Assembly (NCBI RefSeq): GCF_013204885.1
Contig: NZ_JABMKX010000001.1
Location: forward strand, 227,188-291,187
Reading direction: 5' to 3'
DNA length: 64,000 bases
Origin: Paenibacillus tritici
GTDB taxonomy: Bacteria > Bacillota > Bacilli > Paenibacillales > Paenibacillaceae
In this document: piece after piece, positions 1-8,756 of the stretch
Layout: the number at the start of each line of letters is the position of its first letter
Numbering within the stretch: position 1 is the first letter of the stretch
Notes under the pieces: model-generated
The model's database searches: none
Told to the model about the DNA's origin: nothing
The model's input: only the letters and a program-made list of their open reading frames with translations
Position numbers and translations under genes: made by a program

Positions 1-377
1 GTCAGCTTCCCGTCCTTGACGAATTCATCGAGCTTGAGACTGGCGGCTTCGCTCAGCTTCTGGATATACTGGTCTTCACTCCAGCCTTTTTTCTCCTGGG
101 CCAGACCGTTCAGCGTCTTGCCGGATTTCAGGCTGTCGATCAGCTCCGGACGGCTGATTCCGAGCAGCTTGGCGGTTTCGCTCAGGATGAAATGGCCGCC
201 GGCTCTGAAATTTCGGTCCCCGCCGCGGGGATGATGATGCTCTTGGCCGGCATGCATGGAATCCGGTGCTGCGGTTGCCCGTCCTCTGGACGGCTGCTCT
301 GCATAAGCGGCGGCAGGAGCCATAGTAAGCATTAAGGCTGTGGCCCCTGCGATGATTGTGCGGGTGCTTTTGTTCAT
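1..377 (-). CDS. Exported protein of unknown function, 3' end cut by the window edge
   Basis: The gene reads leftward from an ATG at 377 and is still open at position 1, so only about 125 residues are visible. An AGAGGTG ribosome binding site sits just upstream. The N-terminus is a clear Sec signal peptide: MNKSTR, then a hydrophobic stretch, then an Ala-X-Ala site near AYA/EQ at residues 25-28. A His-rich linker (HHHPRGGDR) follows. After it comes a helical segment with LLGISRPELIDSLKSGKTL, a pattern like the small helical repeats of secreted Bacillus-type proteins of unknown function. The mature protein should be outside the membrane. Function is not recognised. Confidence 0.75.
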   Translation of the reverse strand, partial: MNKSTRTIIAGATALMLTMAPAAAYAEQPSRGRATAAPDSMHAGQEHHHPRGGDRNFRAGGHFILSETAKLLGISRPELIDSLKSGKTLNGLAQEKKGWSEDQYIQKLSEAASLKLDEFVKDGKL

Positions 378-608
378 GGATTCACCTCTTCTGTGGTTGT
401 GGCTGCTGCCTGGTAACCAGTATTCCCCGAAAGCTGAAAGAATCCTGAAGCCCGGCTTAAGACATACTAAAATTCGCCAGCCCGGTTCATGGGTAATAAT
501 GTGTGTACAAATATTAGAGATTAACCGAATGCCTGCAGGATATACATAAATGATGAAGACCGGCATTTATTATGAAACAGAGCATCAAGCTACTTGGGAG
601 GGATAGAT

Positions 609-1664
609 TTGGCTTTTGGTGCCCGCATACTCAAAACAGGAATGGCCGTAACACTTGCACTTTATCTGTCCGTTCTATTCCAATTCGCCTCTCCTGTCGG
701 TGCGGCCATTGCGGCAATCTTTGCCATGCAGCCATCCATATACAGATCATGGAGGTATTTCCTGGATCAGATACAGACCAGCACCATGGGGGCGGTTATC
801 GCGCTGCTGGGCGGAATGCTGCTGTCCAATGAACCGATTGCGGTTGGACTGGTATGTATACTGGTGATTATGATCAGCATGAAAATGAACCGCGCCGATA
901 CCATCGGCCTGACACTGGTCACGGTTATCTCCGTCATGGAGGCGTCCGGCCAGTGGCAGTTCGCGTTAACCCGTTTCCTGCTGACATTGACAGGAATCCT
1001 GTCCGCTTTTATTATCAATATTTCCGTATTCCCGCCGCAGCCGCGTAAGCAGTACATCAAGCAGATAGAGACAGTATTCACCAGCCTGTCGCTGCTGCTG
1101 CGGACGGCGGTGTCGCATGAAATGAAGGAAAGTGTGTTCCGGGATGAGAAGAACGGCCTGGAGGGCTCCATTAAGGCGCTGGCTGACAAGTATGCCTTGT
1201 TCGAGGAAGAGCAGAAGCAGCTCCGCAGGGCTAAATATAGTCAGACGAGGCAGATGGTGGTCTACAAAAACCTGCTGAATTCTCTGCAAAAGGGCTATCA
1301 GGTGCTTGAGGCGATTGACCGCCACTATTTCCAGGCAGAACGTACGGAGCATACGGATGAGCTGTTCGACCGGCATCTGGAGCAGCTCATCAAGTATCAT
1401 GAGTATATCCTGCTGAAGTTCGAGGATAAGCTGAAGCCTGGAGCCAATGACTCTGAGCTCTTGGGAGAAGACAATGAACGGTTTTTGAAATCCGCTATTA
1501 ATGGCTATGATCCGCAGAAATCCGGGCAGCTCCGGCTGTCGGTGGTGGCAGCGGCAATCTATGACTACGGCTATCAGCTGGAGCGTCTGGATAAGGTGGC
1601 TGACCAGATCAACCGGATGAATGCAGACGACAAGGACAGCGCGGTTCTGAGCGAGAAACTGTAA
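609..1664 (+). CDS. Aromatic acid exporter-like membrane protein (DUF939 type)
   Basis: The protein has an N-terminal half of about six closely packed hydrophobic segments (residues 1-135) and a soluble, helical C-terminal half of about 215 residues. This is the layout of the aromatic acid exporter/FUSC-like family (DUF939), thought to export small aromatic or amphipathic compounds. The opening MAFGARILKTGMAVTLAL matches the usual start of the family. I chose the TTG at 609 because GGGAGG lies 7 bases upstream; the longer frame from TTG 594 would overlap that site. The C-terminal part is rich in Glu, Lys and Gln and probably forms a cytosolic helical bundle. helD follows 25 bp later and may be co-transcribed. 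The substrate is unknown. Confidence 0.85.
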   Translation: MAFGARILKTGMAVTLALYLSVLFQFASPVGAAIAAIFAMQPSIYRSWRYFLDQIQTSTMGAVIALLGGMLLSNEPIAVGLVCILVIMISMKMNRADTIGLTLVTVISVMEASGQWQFALTRFLLTLTGILSAFIINISVFPPQPRKQYIKQIETVFTSLSLLLRTAVSHEMKESVFRDEKNGLEGSIKALADKYALFEEEQKQLRRAKYSQTRQMVVYKNLLNSLQKGYQVLEAIDRHYFQAERTEHTDELFDRHLEQLIKYHEYILLKFEDKLKPGANDSELLGEDNERFLKSAINGYDPQKSGQLRLSVVAAAIYDYGYQLERLDKVADQINRMNADDKDSAVLSEKL

Positions 1665-1689
1665 TGAGAAATGAAGGGGATGACAACCA

Positions 1690-4047
1690 TTGGATAAACA
1701 TGATCACGAGTGGCAAAAGGAGCAGGAGCGGGTAAACGGCATCACCAGACTGCTGTCTACCCAAATCCGGCTGCTGTCGGAGGAGCTTGGACTCCACCGC
1801 ACGGATGTCGTGGATATGCGTAAGGACTTCTGGGAAGAAGTTACAGTGAACTTCAGCAGCCCCGACGATCTGGGGGAGACCTCCACAAGTCTGCGGCAGC
1901 AGGCCCAGATTCTGAACGAACGCGAACGCCATCATCTGCAGTCCAGCAAAGCGCTCAAAAAATATAAAAAACTGGTCGTATCCCCCTACTTCGGCCGGAT
2001 AGACTTCTCGGAGCCGGGGGATGAAGCGGCTGACAAAATCTATCTTGGCATCGGTTCATTGATGGAGGATAACGGGACCTTCCTGATCTATGACTGGCGG
2101 GCACCGATCTCCAGCCTGTATTATGACGGCGCGCCGGGACCGGCCGCTTATGAAACACCGGGCGGCCTGATTAAGGGAACGATGGAGCGTAAACGCCAAT
2201 TCGTCATCGACAACGGTGAAATCGAAGTCATGTTCGACACGGGCGTAACTATCGGCGATGAGCTGCTCCAGCAGGTACTGAGCCATAGCGCCGATGACCG
2301 GATGAAGAGCATCGTGGCTACCATCCAGAAGGAGCAGAACGCGGTCATCCGCAATGACAGAAGCCGGATGCTGGTTGTGCAGGGAGCCGCCGGAAGCGGG
2401 AAGACTTCAGCGGCGCTGCAGCGGGTGGCTTACCTGCTCTACAAGTACCGGGAGGTGCTTCAGGCAGATCAGATGCTGCTTTTCTCCCCGAACCCCTTGT
2501 TCAACAGCTATGTATCTACCGTACTGCCTGAGCTGGGTGAAGAGAATATGCAGCAGACGACCTTCCAGATGTATCTGGAGCACCGGCTGGGCCAGGAATT
2601 TCAGCTGGAGGATGTGTTCAGCCAGACCGAGAGTCTGCTGAATGCCCCGGACGGTCCGGAAGCCTCCATACGCAGAGAAGGTATCGCTTATAAATCGTCA
2701 GTGGTCTTCCTGGGTGCCATCCGGCGTTATGTGAACCTGCTGGAGCATGAAGGGATGCTGTTCAAGCCGCTGATGTTCCAGGGCCGGGCGGTTGTAGGCA
2801 AGGAAGAGATGGAACGCCAGTTCTACAGCTATGACCCGGGGATCAAGCTGGCGAACCGGATCGAACTGATGACGGGCTGGCTGCTGAAGAGAATCGCTGC
2901 GTTCGGCGTTGAAGAGCGGAGTGCTTCATGGGTAGATGAGCAGATTGAGCTTATGGACAACAGCGATTATCAGCGGGCTTACAATCAGATGCGCCGTAAG
3001 GGCGGGGGACATAACGACAGCTTCGATGACTATGAGGCGGAGAAAATCCTGCTCGCCCGCTACGTAGTGAGCCAGAAGCTGAAGCCGCTGCGCGGCTGGA
3101 CTAAACGCGGACGCTTCGTTGATGTGAAGGGTCTGTACAGCAGGCTGTTCCAGGGCCGCGAATGGATGGAGCGTCTGGATACCCGCCAGCCGTTGCCTGA
3201 GGCGTGGGACGAGATCTGTGAACAGACGCTGGCTTCCATCAGCGGCAATGAATTGGCGTATGAGGATGCCACGCCGTTTCTGTATTTGAAGGAGCTCAGC
3301 CAGGGCTTCCGGACGAATACGCTGATCCGTCATGTCATTGTTGATGAAGTGCAGGATTACTCGCCGTTCCAGCTTGAATTCATGCGCAGACTGTTCCCGC
3401 GGGCCAAGATGACGGTGCTGGGTGATCTTAACCAGGCGATCTATGCCCAAGGTGAGGTGCTCGGAGACCTGGCGGGACTTGTGAGCATCTACGGTGAAGA
3501 GAACACCGAGGTGATCTCCCTGACCCGCAGCTACCGCTCGACTTATGAGATTGTTGAATTCACACGGGCGATGATTCCCGGAGGCGAGAAGATCGTACCC
3601 TTTAACCGCAGGGGCGAGGAACCGCTCTTGACGGTAGTGGATAATGAAGCAGATCTGCTGGCCTCTGTGGAGCAGGATGTGCTGAACCTTCATGCCCAGG
3701 GCTACCACTATGTAGCCGTGATTTGCAAGACGGCGGAAGAGAGCGCACAGGTGCATAGTGAACTGGAGAAGCGGCTGCCGGTAAGGCTGGTCACGAAGGA
3801 GACGCCCAATTTCCAAAAAGGAACGCTGGTGCTTCCCGCCTACCTGGCAAAGGGCGTCGAGTTCGATGCTGTGATCATCTATGACGGCTCGGCGGAGAGA
3901 TACGGCCGTGAACATGAGCGCAAGCTGTTCTATACGGCTTGTACCCGGGCGATGCATCTGCTGCATATCTACAGCCTGGGCCAGCCTAATCCGTTCCTTC
4001 CTGCTGCGGTGGGTGATACTGTAACGGCGGGCACATCGCCGAACTGA
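1690..4047 (+). CDS. helD: HelD-type RNA polymerase recycling ATPase (UvrD/Rep-like)
   Basis: This 785-residue superfamily 1 ATPase binds RNA polymerase and releases it from stalled complexes or DNA. The Walker A motif GAAGSGKT is at residues 232-239. A Walker B-like VDEVQDYSPFQ follows around 555, with GDLNQAIYA and SLTRSYRST (motifs III/IV) after it and FYTACTRAMHLLHI (motif VI) near the end. The N-terminal 100 residues are charged and helical, as expected for the HelD arm that enters the secondary channel. Length matches Firmicute HelD (about 770-790). The start is TTG with AAGGGGA upstream. It ends in a hairpin shared with the convergent MFS gene. The family call is firm. Confidence 0.93.
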   Translation: MDKHDHEWQKEQERVNGITRLLSTQIRLLSEELGLHRTDVVDMRKDFWEEVTVNFSSPDDLGETSTSLRQQAQILNERERHHLQSSKALKKYKKLVVSPYFGRIDFSEPGDEAADKIYLGIGSLMEDNGTFLIYDWRAPISSLYYDGAPGPAAYETPGGLIKGTMERKRQFVIDNGEIEVMFDTGVTIGDELLQQVLSHSADDRMKSIVATIQKEQNAVIRNDRSRMLVVQGAAGSGKTSAALQRVAYLLYKYREVLQADQMLLFSPNPLFNSYVSTVLPELGEENMQQTTFQMYLEHRLGQEFQLEDVFSQTESLLNAPDGPEASIRREGIAYKSSVVFLGAIRRYVNLLEHEGMLFKPLMFQGRAVVGKEEMERQFYSYDPGIKLANRIELMTGWLLKRIAAFGVEERSASWVDEQIELMDNSDYQRAYNQMRRKGGGHNDSFDDYEAEKILLARYVVSQKLKPLRGWTKRGRFVDVKGLYSRLFQGREWMERLDTRQPLPEAWDEICEQTLASISGNELAYEDATPFLYLKELSQGFRTNTLIRHVIVDEVQDYSPFQLEFMRRLFPRAKMTVLGDLNQAIYAQGEVLGDLAGLVSIYGEENTEVISLTRSYRSTYEIVEFTRAMIPGGEKIVPFNRRGEEPLLTVVDNEADLLASVEQDVLNLHAQGYHYVAVICKTAEESAQVHSELEKRLPVRLVTKETPNFQKGTLVLPAYLAKGVEFDAVIIYDGSAERYGREHERKLFYTACTRAMHLLHIYSLGQPNPFLPAAVGDTVTAGTSPN

Positions 4048-4078
4048 GCCATCGTCTGCTGAACCTGCTGAAATGACA

Positions 4079-4113
4079 AGACCGCCTGCGCGTATGACGC
4101 GAGGTGGTCTCTT
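4079..4113. terminator. Hairpin between convergent helD and MFS genes
   Basis: AGACCGCCTGCGCG pairs with CGCGAGGTGGTCT around a TATGA loop, with one wobble pair and a bulge. A short CTT run follows on the plus strand. It lies 31 bp after the helD stop and 29 bp before the end of the convergent MFS gene, so it can serve both. Confidence 0.6.
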
Positions 4114-4142
4114 CTGGTTATGAGGCTGCGCTGAGCGGCAGC

Positions 4143-5363
4143 TTATTCCCTGGAAGGCTGCGTTGCCGCTCCCGCCATAGGCGCTTTACGCTTATGGCCC
4201 TGCCGGTAAGCCGATACCGCAAGGTAGACGGTGAGCAGCAGAACCGGGGCCAGGATGGAATACCGGTACATCACGGCATAACTCGTGTACATGGCGATGG
4301 CACCAAGCAGCATGGAGCCGATAGCGACCCCAAGGTCCAGGGAGTTCAGGAACATCCCGTTGGCTAATCCGCGCTGGCGCGGCTCCACAGACTGGATCAT
4401 CCAGGTCTGAAGTGCAGGCTGCATGGAGCCGAAGCCGAAGCCGTAACATAAGGCGGCCGGGAACAATGCCGCTGTTGTTGAGGCGAAGGACAGCAGCAGC
4501 AGGCCGGCGATGATGAACAGGCTTCCCGGGATCAGCAGGGCAGCCGGTCCGAAGCGGTCGTAGATCCTTCCGGACAGCAGACGGATCACTAAGATAGCTA
4601 CCGCATTGAACAGGAAGAAATACGCGATATGCTGGAGGTTCCTCTCTGCCCCGAAGAGTGCCAGGAAGCCCAGCAGTCCCCCGTAAGAGATGGATAAGAG
4701 GAAATTGAGCAGGCCGGGAAGTAACAGCCTGCGGTACACTCCTCCTCCGGGGGCGGCAGCCGGAGCGGCAGGAGGCTCCTGATGCCCGGCTGGCAAGGCT
4801 GCGGACAGGCGGAAGCCCAGGGGCAGGATCAGAGCAAGTACGGCAGCCGTTCCCAGGAGCAGGGAACCGAAGCCCGGTCCCTGCAGCAGGCTTAGTCCGA
4901 TTAACGGACCTGCCGACATGGCGAGACTGGTGGATAACCCGAAATAGCCCATGCCCTCACCCATCCGGCGGATCGGGATGACATCGGAGGCCATCGTCGG
5001 GAATGCCGTGCTGGCCATTCCGAAGCCTATACCGAACAGGATGCGGAGCAGCAGCAGGGTAAGGATGCTGCCTGCGAAATAATATCCGGCCACGGCTGCG
5101 AGTGAAACGGTAAGCCCGAGGAAGATCAGCAGGTTGCGTCCGCCCTTCTCCATGGCTCTGGCCGAGAACAGGCGGGAGGCAATGGCGCTGAGTGCGAACA
5201 GGCTGGTTACAAGACTGACCTGAACGGGAGTAGCCTGCAAGGCTGCTTCTGCATAAGCCGGAAGAGTGGACAAGGTCATCTGCAGTCCGAGGAAGAGCAG
5301 CAGATTACAGAGGGTAAGTGTGATGAAGGATGTAGTCCATAGACGTTCGGATGAAGGGTTCAA
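4143..5363 (-). CDS. MFS transporter, 12-TM, partner of upstream marR
   Basis: The 406-residue protein has about twelve hydrophobic segments and a Pro/Ala-rich central loop near residues 200-212. The family loop is visible as SRLFSARAMEKGGRN after TM2 and a second copy, RLLSGRIYDRFGP, after TM8. GIGFGMASTAFPTMASD in TM4 resembles drug:H+ antiporters. The gene lies 12 bp downstream of a marR gene on the same strand, so the pair forms an operon, and the regulator probably senses a substrate of the pump. There is no sequence basis for naming the substrate. Confidence 0.88.
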   Translation of the reverse strand: MNPSSERLWTTSFITLTLCNLLLFLGLQMTLSTLPAYAEAALQATPVQVSLVTSLFALSAIASRLFSARAMEKGGRNLLIFLGLTVSLAAVAGYYFAGSILTLLLLRILFGIGFGMASTAFPTMASDVIPIRRMGEGMGYFGLSTSLAMSAGPLIGLSLLQGPGFGSLLLGTAAVLALILPLGFRLSAALPAGHQEPPAAPAAAPGGGVYRRLLLPGLLNFLLSISYGGLLGFLALFGAERNLQHIAYFFLFNAVAILVIRLLSGRIYDRFGPAALLIPGSLFIIAGLLLLSFASTTAALFPAALCYGFGFGSMQPALQTWMIQSVEPRQRGLANGMFLNSLDLGVAIGSMLLGAIAMYTSYAVMYRYSILAPVLLLTVYLAVSAYRQGHKRKAPMAGAATQPSRE

Positions 5364-5375
5364 GTGAGTAGACTC

Positions 5376-5819
5376 CTATTCGTGATGTAGATTGCCGGTG
5401 TTGTGATAGATTTGCTCCAGCATGCTGCGGAGGTCTTCAAGCTGCTGCGGATTCAGCCCGGCTACAGCTGTGTTAATGGTCTGCTGCTCCAGTTCAAGCG
5501 TATTTACGATTAGCGATCTCCCTTCCTCGGTAGCGTAGAGCTGAAATGCCCTGCGGTCCCCCGGGTTGGTCGATTTGCTGATGAAGCCTTTCTTGAGGAG
5601 CAGCTCAACGATCCTGGCGGTTGTCGGCTGGTCTTTGGCGGCGGCGGCAGCAACCTCCTTCTGATTAATTCCGCTCTGGTCACAGATCATCAGCAGGACA
5701 GACCATTGCTCAGGCGTAATATCATAGGGCTTCAGGGCCCGGGCGAAGCCGCCCGAGATTCTCCGGTGGGTGGATCCCAGCAGGAAACCGAGGAATTGGT
5801 GAGGAGAGGAAGGGTTCAT
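5376..5819 (-). CDS. MarR-family transcriptional regulator
   Basis: The 147-residue protein carries a winged helix: NQKEVAAAAAKDQPTTARIV forms the helix-turn-helix, and NPGDRRAFQLYATEEG is the usual DRR wing. I start at ATG 5819 because AAAGGAG is placed correctly before it. The longer frame from 5882 would translate the promoter. Its promoter contains an ATTGT/ACAAT inverted repeat overlapping the -10 box, so it probably represses itself and the MFS gene 12 bp downstream. The ligand is unknown. Confidence 0.9.
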   Translation of the reverse strand: MNPSSPHQFLGFLLGSTHRRISGGFARALKPYDITPEQWSVLLMICDQSGINQKEVAAAAAKDQPTTARIVELLLKKGFISKSTNPGDRRAFQLYATEEGRSLIVNTLELEQQTINTAVAGLNPQQLEDLRSMLEQIYHNTGNLHHE

Positions 5820-5841
5820 AATGAGTGGCTCCTTTATAATG

Positions 5842-5882
5842 ATTGTTATGACAATTATAATTACAACAAGTAAAATGGTCAA
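5842..5882 (-). promoter_or_regulatory. marR-MFS promoter with overlapping palindromic operator
   Basis: On the minus strand TTGACC (5882-5877), a 17-base spacer and TATAAT (5859-5854) form a near-consensus sigma-A promoter. The inverted repeat ATTGT-N4-ACAAT (5855-5842) overlaps the end of the -10 box and the start region. This is the usual position of a MarR autorepression site. Confidence 0.75.
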
Positions 5883-5956
5883 GGCGGCGTTCGCGTGTGC
5901 CTCCCCGTTTTATACACCAACTAATCCCTGAAGCCGTATTCGTGCCATAAAAGTGA

Positions 5957-6208
5957 ATGGTGCCCGCACTGCATGGTGCAGCACATAGTGCCCGCTCTGT
6001 GTGGTGCAGCACATGGCGCCCACTCTGTGTGGTGCAGCACATGGTGCCCACTCTGTGTGGTGCAGCACATGGCGCCCGCTCTGTGTGGTGCAGTGCATGG
6101 TGCCCGCTCTGTGTGGTGCAGTGCATGGTGCCCGCTCTGTGTGGTGCAGTACATGGTGCCCGCACTGCATGATGCAGCACATGGTACCCACTCCGCATGG
6201 TGCAACAT
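5957..6208. repeat. 28-bp tandem satellite, nine units
   Basis: Nine head-to-tail units of exactly 28 bp run from 5957 to 6208. Each starts ATGGTGCCC or a close variant and ends in GTGCAGCAC, GCAGTGC or similar. Variation is concentrated at a few positions. All forward frames stay open across the block because the unit lacks stops, so the apparent open frames here on both strands are artefacts. The last unit runs straight into the TAGTTGGAAAAACG element. A further one and a half related units occur at 6437-6486. Confidence 0.95.
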
Positions 6209-6700
6209 TAGTTGGAAAAACGTATCTTAATTTAGATAATTTGCTGCGACTGGCGGAATTAGTTGGAAAAACGTCATTTATTTTTAGGATTTTCGTCTAA
6301 TCGGGCGGATGTGAAGCAATTAAGTGTTGTTTTTCCAACTATTTCCTGAGAAACGTTCCTCCGCTCCTGAGCAAGTGGAGAAAATCCAACTGTTGTCGCC
6401 GGGGCCCCCGCATTTGTACCCGTACGAACAAAAGGCCCCACTCCGCGTGATGCAGTACATGGTGCCCACTCCGCATGGCGCAGCAATAGTTGGAAAAACG
6501 TATCTTAATTCAGATGATTTGCAGCGGTTGGCGGAATTAGTTGGAAAAACGTCATTTATTTTCGAGAATTTCCTCTATTCTGGCGAAAGTCCAGCTATTA
6601 AGTGTTGTTTTTCCAACTATATCCGGAGAAACGCTCCTCCGCTCTTAAGCAAGTGGAGAAAATCCAACTGTTGTCGGCCGGAGCCCCCGCATTTGTACCC
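6181..6700. repeat. Two copies of a composite ~278-bp element with internal 51-bp period
   Basis: The stretch starting TAGTTGGAAAAACG at 6209 is repeated at 6487, 278 bp later, with high identity for over 200 bp. Both copies end in a segment reading CCCCCGCATTTGTACCCG. Within each copy AGTTGG recurs after 51 bp (6210/6261 and 6488/6539). The inverted form CCAACT also recurs after 51 bp (6335/6386 and 6613/6664). Each copy is preceded by a 28-bp satellite unit. No gene is evident. Confidence 0.9.
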
Positions 6701-6770
6701 GCACCCGCACCCGCACCCGCACCCGCACCCGCACCCGCACCCGCACCCGCACCCGCACCCGCACCCGCAC
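6697..6770. repeat. (ACCCGC)12 hexanucleotide run
   Basis: Twelve perfect ACCCGC units occupy 6697-6768, directly before the terminator of the minus-strand aldolase gene. The first composite element copy has only a single ACCCGT at the matching place, so the run has expanded in one copy only. Slippage during replication would explain this. Confidence 0.95.
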
Positions 6771-6807
6771 AAAAAAGCCCCGCTCCGCTTGATGCGGAAG
6801 GGGGCTT
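6771..6807 (-). terminator. Terminator of the aldolase gene
   Basis: On the minus strand AAGCCCCCTTCCGC, a short loop and GCGGAGCGGGGC are followed by six T residues (A6771-A6776 on plus). It lies about 20 bp after the aldolase stop codon. The stem resembles the 28-bp satellite units nearby. Confidence 0.85.
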
Positions 6808-6825
6808 GAACGGTATTCTTTTGTT

Positions 6826-7473
6826 TTAGACCTGCGGTACTTTCTCCCAGTCCTTCAGGAAGCGTTCGATTCCGTTGTCTGTCAGCGGGTGCTTCCAGAG
6901 CGATGGCAGAAGTGAACCCGGAATCGTGGCAATATGGGCACCGGCAATGGCAGCTTGCTCCACATGGGCAATATTGCGGATGCTGGCGGCGATAATCTCG
7001 GATTTCAGGCCGTAGTTGGTCAGAATCGTCTTCAGATCCTTGATCAGCTTCATGCCGTCTACCCCGATATCATCCAGACGTCCGACAAACGGACTGATAT
7101 AAGTAGCTCCAGCCTTGGCCGCCATGAGGCCTTGAGCAGCGGAGAATACGAGTGTTACGTTGGTTTTAATGCCTTTTTTGGTCAGTTCATAGCAGGCTTC
7201 CAGACCATCTTCCGTCATAGGCAGCTTGATGACCACGTTCGGAGCCCATTCAGCGATCTCGTAAGCTTCCTTGAGCATCTCTTCTGCCGTAAGGCCGATC
7301 ACTTCAGCGCTTACAGGACCGGGAACAATCGCTACGATCTCTTTGATTACGTCCTTAAACAATCTGCCTTCCTTGGCGATCAGCGACGGGTTCGTCGTTA
7401 CGCCATCCACTAATCCGAGGCGGGTAATACGTTTGATTTCCTCAATATTTCCGGTATCCAAGAAAAATTTCAT
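6826..7473 (-). CDS. fsa: Fructose-6-phosphate aldolase / transaldolase (short type)
   Basis: The 215-residue protein is a compact TIM-barrel aldolase of the short transaldolase family (MipB/TalC). It starts [15 protein letters not shown] and has [13 protein letters not shown] near residues 24-36. The Schiff-base lysine is K83 in VVIKLPMT. Later strands include [19 protein letters not shown] and [12 protein letters not shown]. Members move dihydroxyacetone units between sugar phosphates or split fructose 6-phosphate, in the cytosol. Sequence alone does not separate transaldolase from aldolase activity. The ribosome binding site is AGGGAGG. It is a single-gene unit with its own promoter and terminator. 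Confidence 0.92.
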   Translation of the reverse strand: MKFFLDTGNIEEIKRITRLGLVDGVTTNPSLIAKEGRLFKDVIKEIVAIVPGPVSAEVIGLTAEEMLKEAYEIAEWAPNVVIKLPMTEDGLEACYELTKKGIKTNVTLVFSAAQGLMAAKAGATYISPFVGRLDDIGVDGMKLIKDLKTILTNYGLKSEIIAASIRNIAHVEQAAIAGAHIATIPGSLLPSLWKHPLTDNGIERFLKDWEKVPQV

Positions 7474-7524
7474 TTCCAGGTATCCTCCCTTGATTTCGTA
7501 TGGATTGACAAAACAGCAGGCTCC

Positions 7525-7558
7525 ACTTCATTATGAGACATGCCAAGTGAAGTTTCAA
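7525..7558 (-). promoter_or_regulatory. Promoter of the aldolase gene
   Basis: On the minus strand TTGAAA (7558-7553), 17 bases and CATAAT (7535-7530) match a sigma-A promoter about 55 bp before the start codon. The inverted repeat ACTTCA-N17-TGAAGT (7525-7553) spans it and could be an operator, but no regulator is nearby to link it to. Confidence 0.6.
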
Positions 7559-7668
7559 CTGTTAATTTGAATATCTCAAAATAACTTTATGGAATCCCGG
7601 CAAAAAATTGATTTTACACGATAGGACCATTCACGGCTAGTTCTGTCCATGATAATATAGAAGCGGTA

Positions 7669-8166
7669 TTGTCCATTACAGGCGAATGGCTGGTGAGAGG
7701 AATGTATACTTTAATTGCGGGAGTTGTGCTGTTTCTGCTGTTCACCGCCGGACTGATTGCTTACCAGAACAGCAGAATCCTTGCTGATCAGGAGACGGAT
7801 GCTTCCCGGGCACACACCGGCAATCTGATGTATTCTGTATATAATCAGAGGTTCTCTCCGGATGAAGAGCTGCCGGAAGCGGTGCCGCTGTTTCAGTTCA
7901 CTGTGCTTGACGGAGGTGCGGAGGCGATGCCGGAAGAGGCGGGAACGACCCGTGCCCTGTGCAGGGTTGCCGCCGGTACAGGCGAGCTGGTGTTATCCGA
8001 TGCGCAGAATTATATGCTGGGCAATCTCCGTCAGGCCGCGCTGCAGGGGGGCAGGCTGGAGCATTTATCTTTTCCGGGAAAGGCCACCCTCAGGGGGGAG
8101 AAGGAACTGATCAAGGCGCTGGAGACTGCGGCGAAGGAGGAGGCCGAACATGCAAATTACCGTTAA
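7669..8166 (+). CDS. Small membrane-anchored protein of unknown function
   Basis: The open frame encodes up to 165 residues with one strongly hydrophobic segment near the N-terminus (YTLIAGVVLFLLFTAGLIAY) and a soluble tail of about 130 residues ending in a Lys/Glu/Ala-rich helix. The start is uncertain: TTG 7669 has only a weak ribosome binding site, and ATG 7702 lies too close to GAGAGG. The last 17 bases overlap the macro-domain gene, which suggests joint translation. No known domain was recognised. Confidence 0.65.
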   Translation: MSITGEWLVRGMYTLIAGVVLFLLFTAGLIAYQNSRILADQETDASRAHTGNLMYSVYNQRFSPDEELPEAVPLFQFTVLDGGAEAMPEEAGTTRALCRVAAGTGELVLSDAQNYMLGNLRQAALQGGRLEHLSFPGKATLRGEKELIKALETAAKEEAEHANYR

Positions 8167-8704
8167 GGATGTAGTAATTTCGGTAAAAGAGGGCGATATT
8201 ACCGCCTGGCAGGGCGAGATGATTGTCAATGCTTCCAATTCCGGCCTGTATGGAGGCGGCGGGGTAGACGGGGCAATTCACCGGGCCGGCGGTCCAAGAA
8301 TTGCCGAAGAATGCGCGGTGATCCGCCGCAAGCAGGGCGGCATTCTTCCCGGGGAAGCGGCGCTCACCACTGCGGGTCAGCTTTCTTTTCGCGGAATCAT
8401 ACATACGGTGGGGCCGATCTGGAAAGGCGGCACAGCCGGGGAAGCTGCGGTGTTGTCCAGGTGCTATAAGAGCAGTCTTGATCTGGCTTGCGCCCATGGC
8501 GTGCAGAGCCTTGCGTTTCCGAATATAAGTACGGGGATTTATAGCTTTCCTAAGGATCTGGCCTGCAAGACGGCCCTTGAATCCGTTATTCAATATATCC
8601 GCGGGAAGAACCCGGCAGAGCTTCCGCTGCGGCAGATCGACTTCATCTGCTTCGAGTCTGACAATGCCAGGTTATACGAAGCCATGCTGGGGACTTATAG
8701 TTGA
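8150..8704 (+). CDS. Macro-domain protein, ADP-ribose binding or deacetylase
   Basis: The protein is essentially one macro domain of 184 residues. The signature motifs appear in order: MIVNASNSGLYGGGGVDGAIH (adenine and distal ribose pocket, residues 25-45), GILPGEAALTTAG, IIHTVGPIW, and FPNISTGIYSFP (the phosphate and substrate loop). Family members bind ADP-ribose and remove O-acetyl or protein-linked ADP-ribose. The Asn in VNASN and the GGVDGAIH loop match active MacroD/YmdB-type enzymes, so deacetylase activity is plausible. It overlaps the upstream membrane-protein gene by 17 bp. A GNAT acetyltransferase follows 52 bp later. Confidence 0.9.
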   Translation: MQITVKDVVISVKEGDITAWQGEMIVNASNSGLYGGGGVDGAIHRAGGPRIAEECAVIRRKQGGILPGEAALTTAGQLSFRGIIHTVGPIWKGGTAGEAAVLSRCYKSSLDLACAHGVQSLAFPNISTGIYSFPKDLACKTALESVIQYIRGKNPAELPLRQIDFICFESDNARLYEAMLGTYS

Positions 8705-8756
8705 AGCGGCGCTGTGCTGGAGACAATAGAGAAGAGATAAAGGAGTGGGGGCAAGT

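Noticed and set aside
2926..3966. 346-residue frame opposite helD
   Set aside because: It lies fully inside a well-supported gene and has no motifs or start signals.
5957..6230. Several overlapping open frames on both strands with Cys/His-rich repeats
   Set aside because: All arise from a 28-bp unit without stops read in different frames. No ribosome binding sites.
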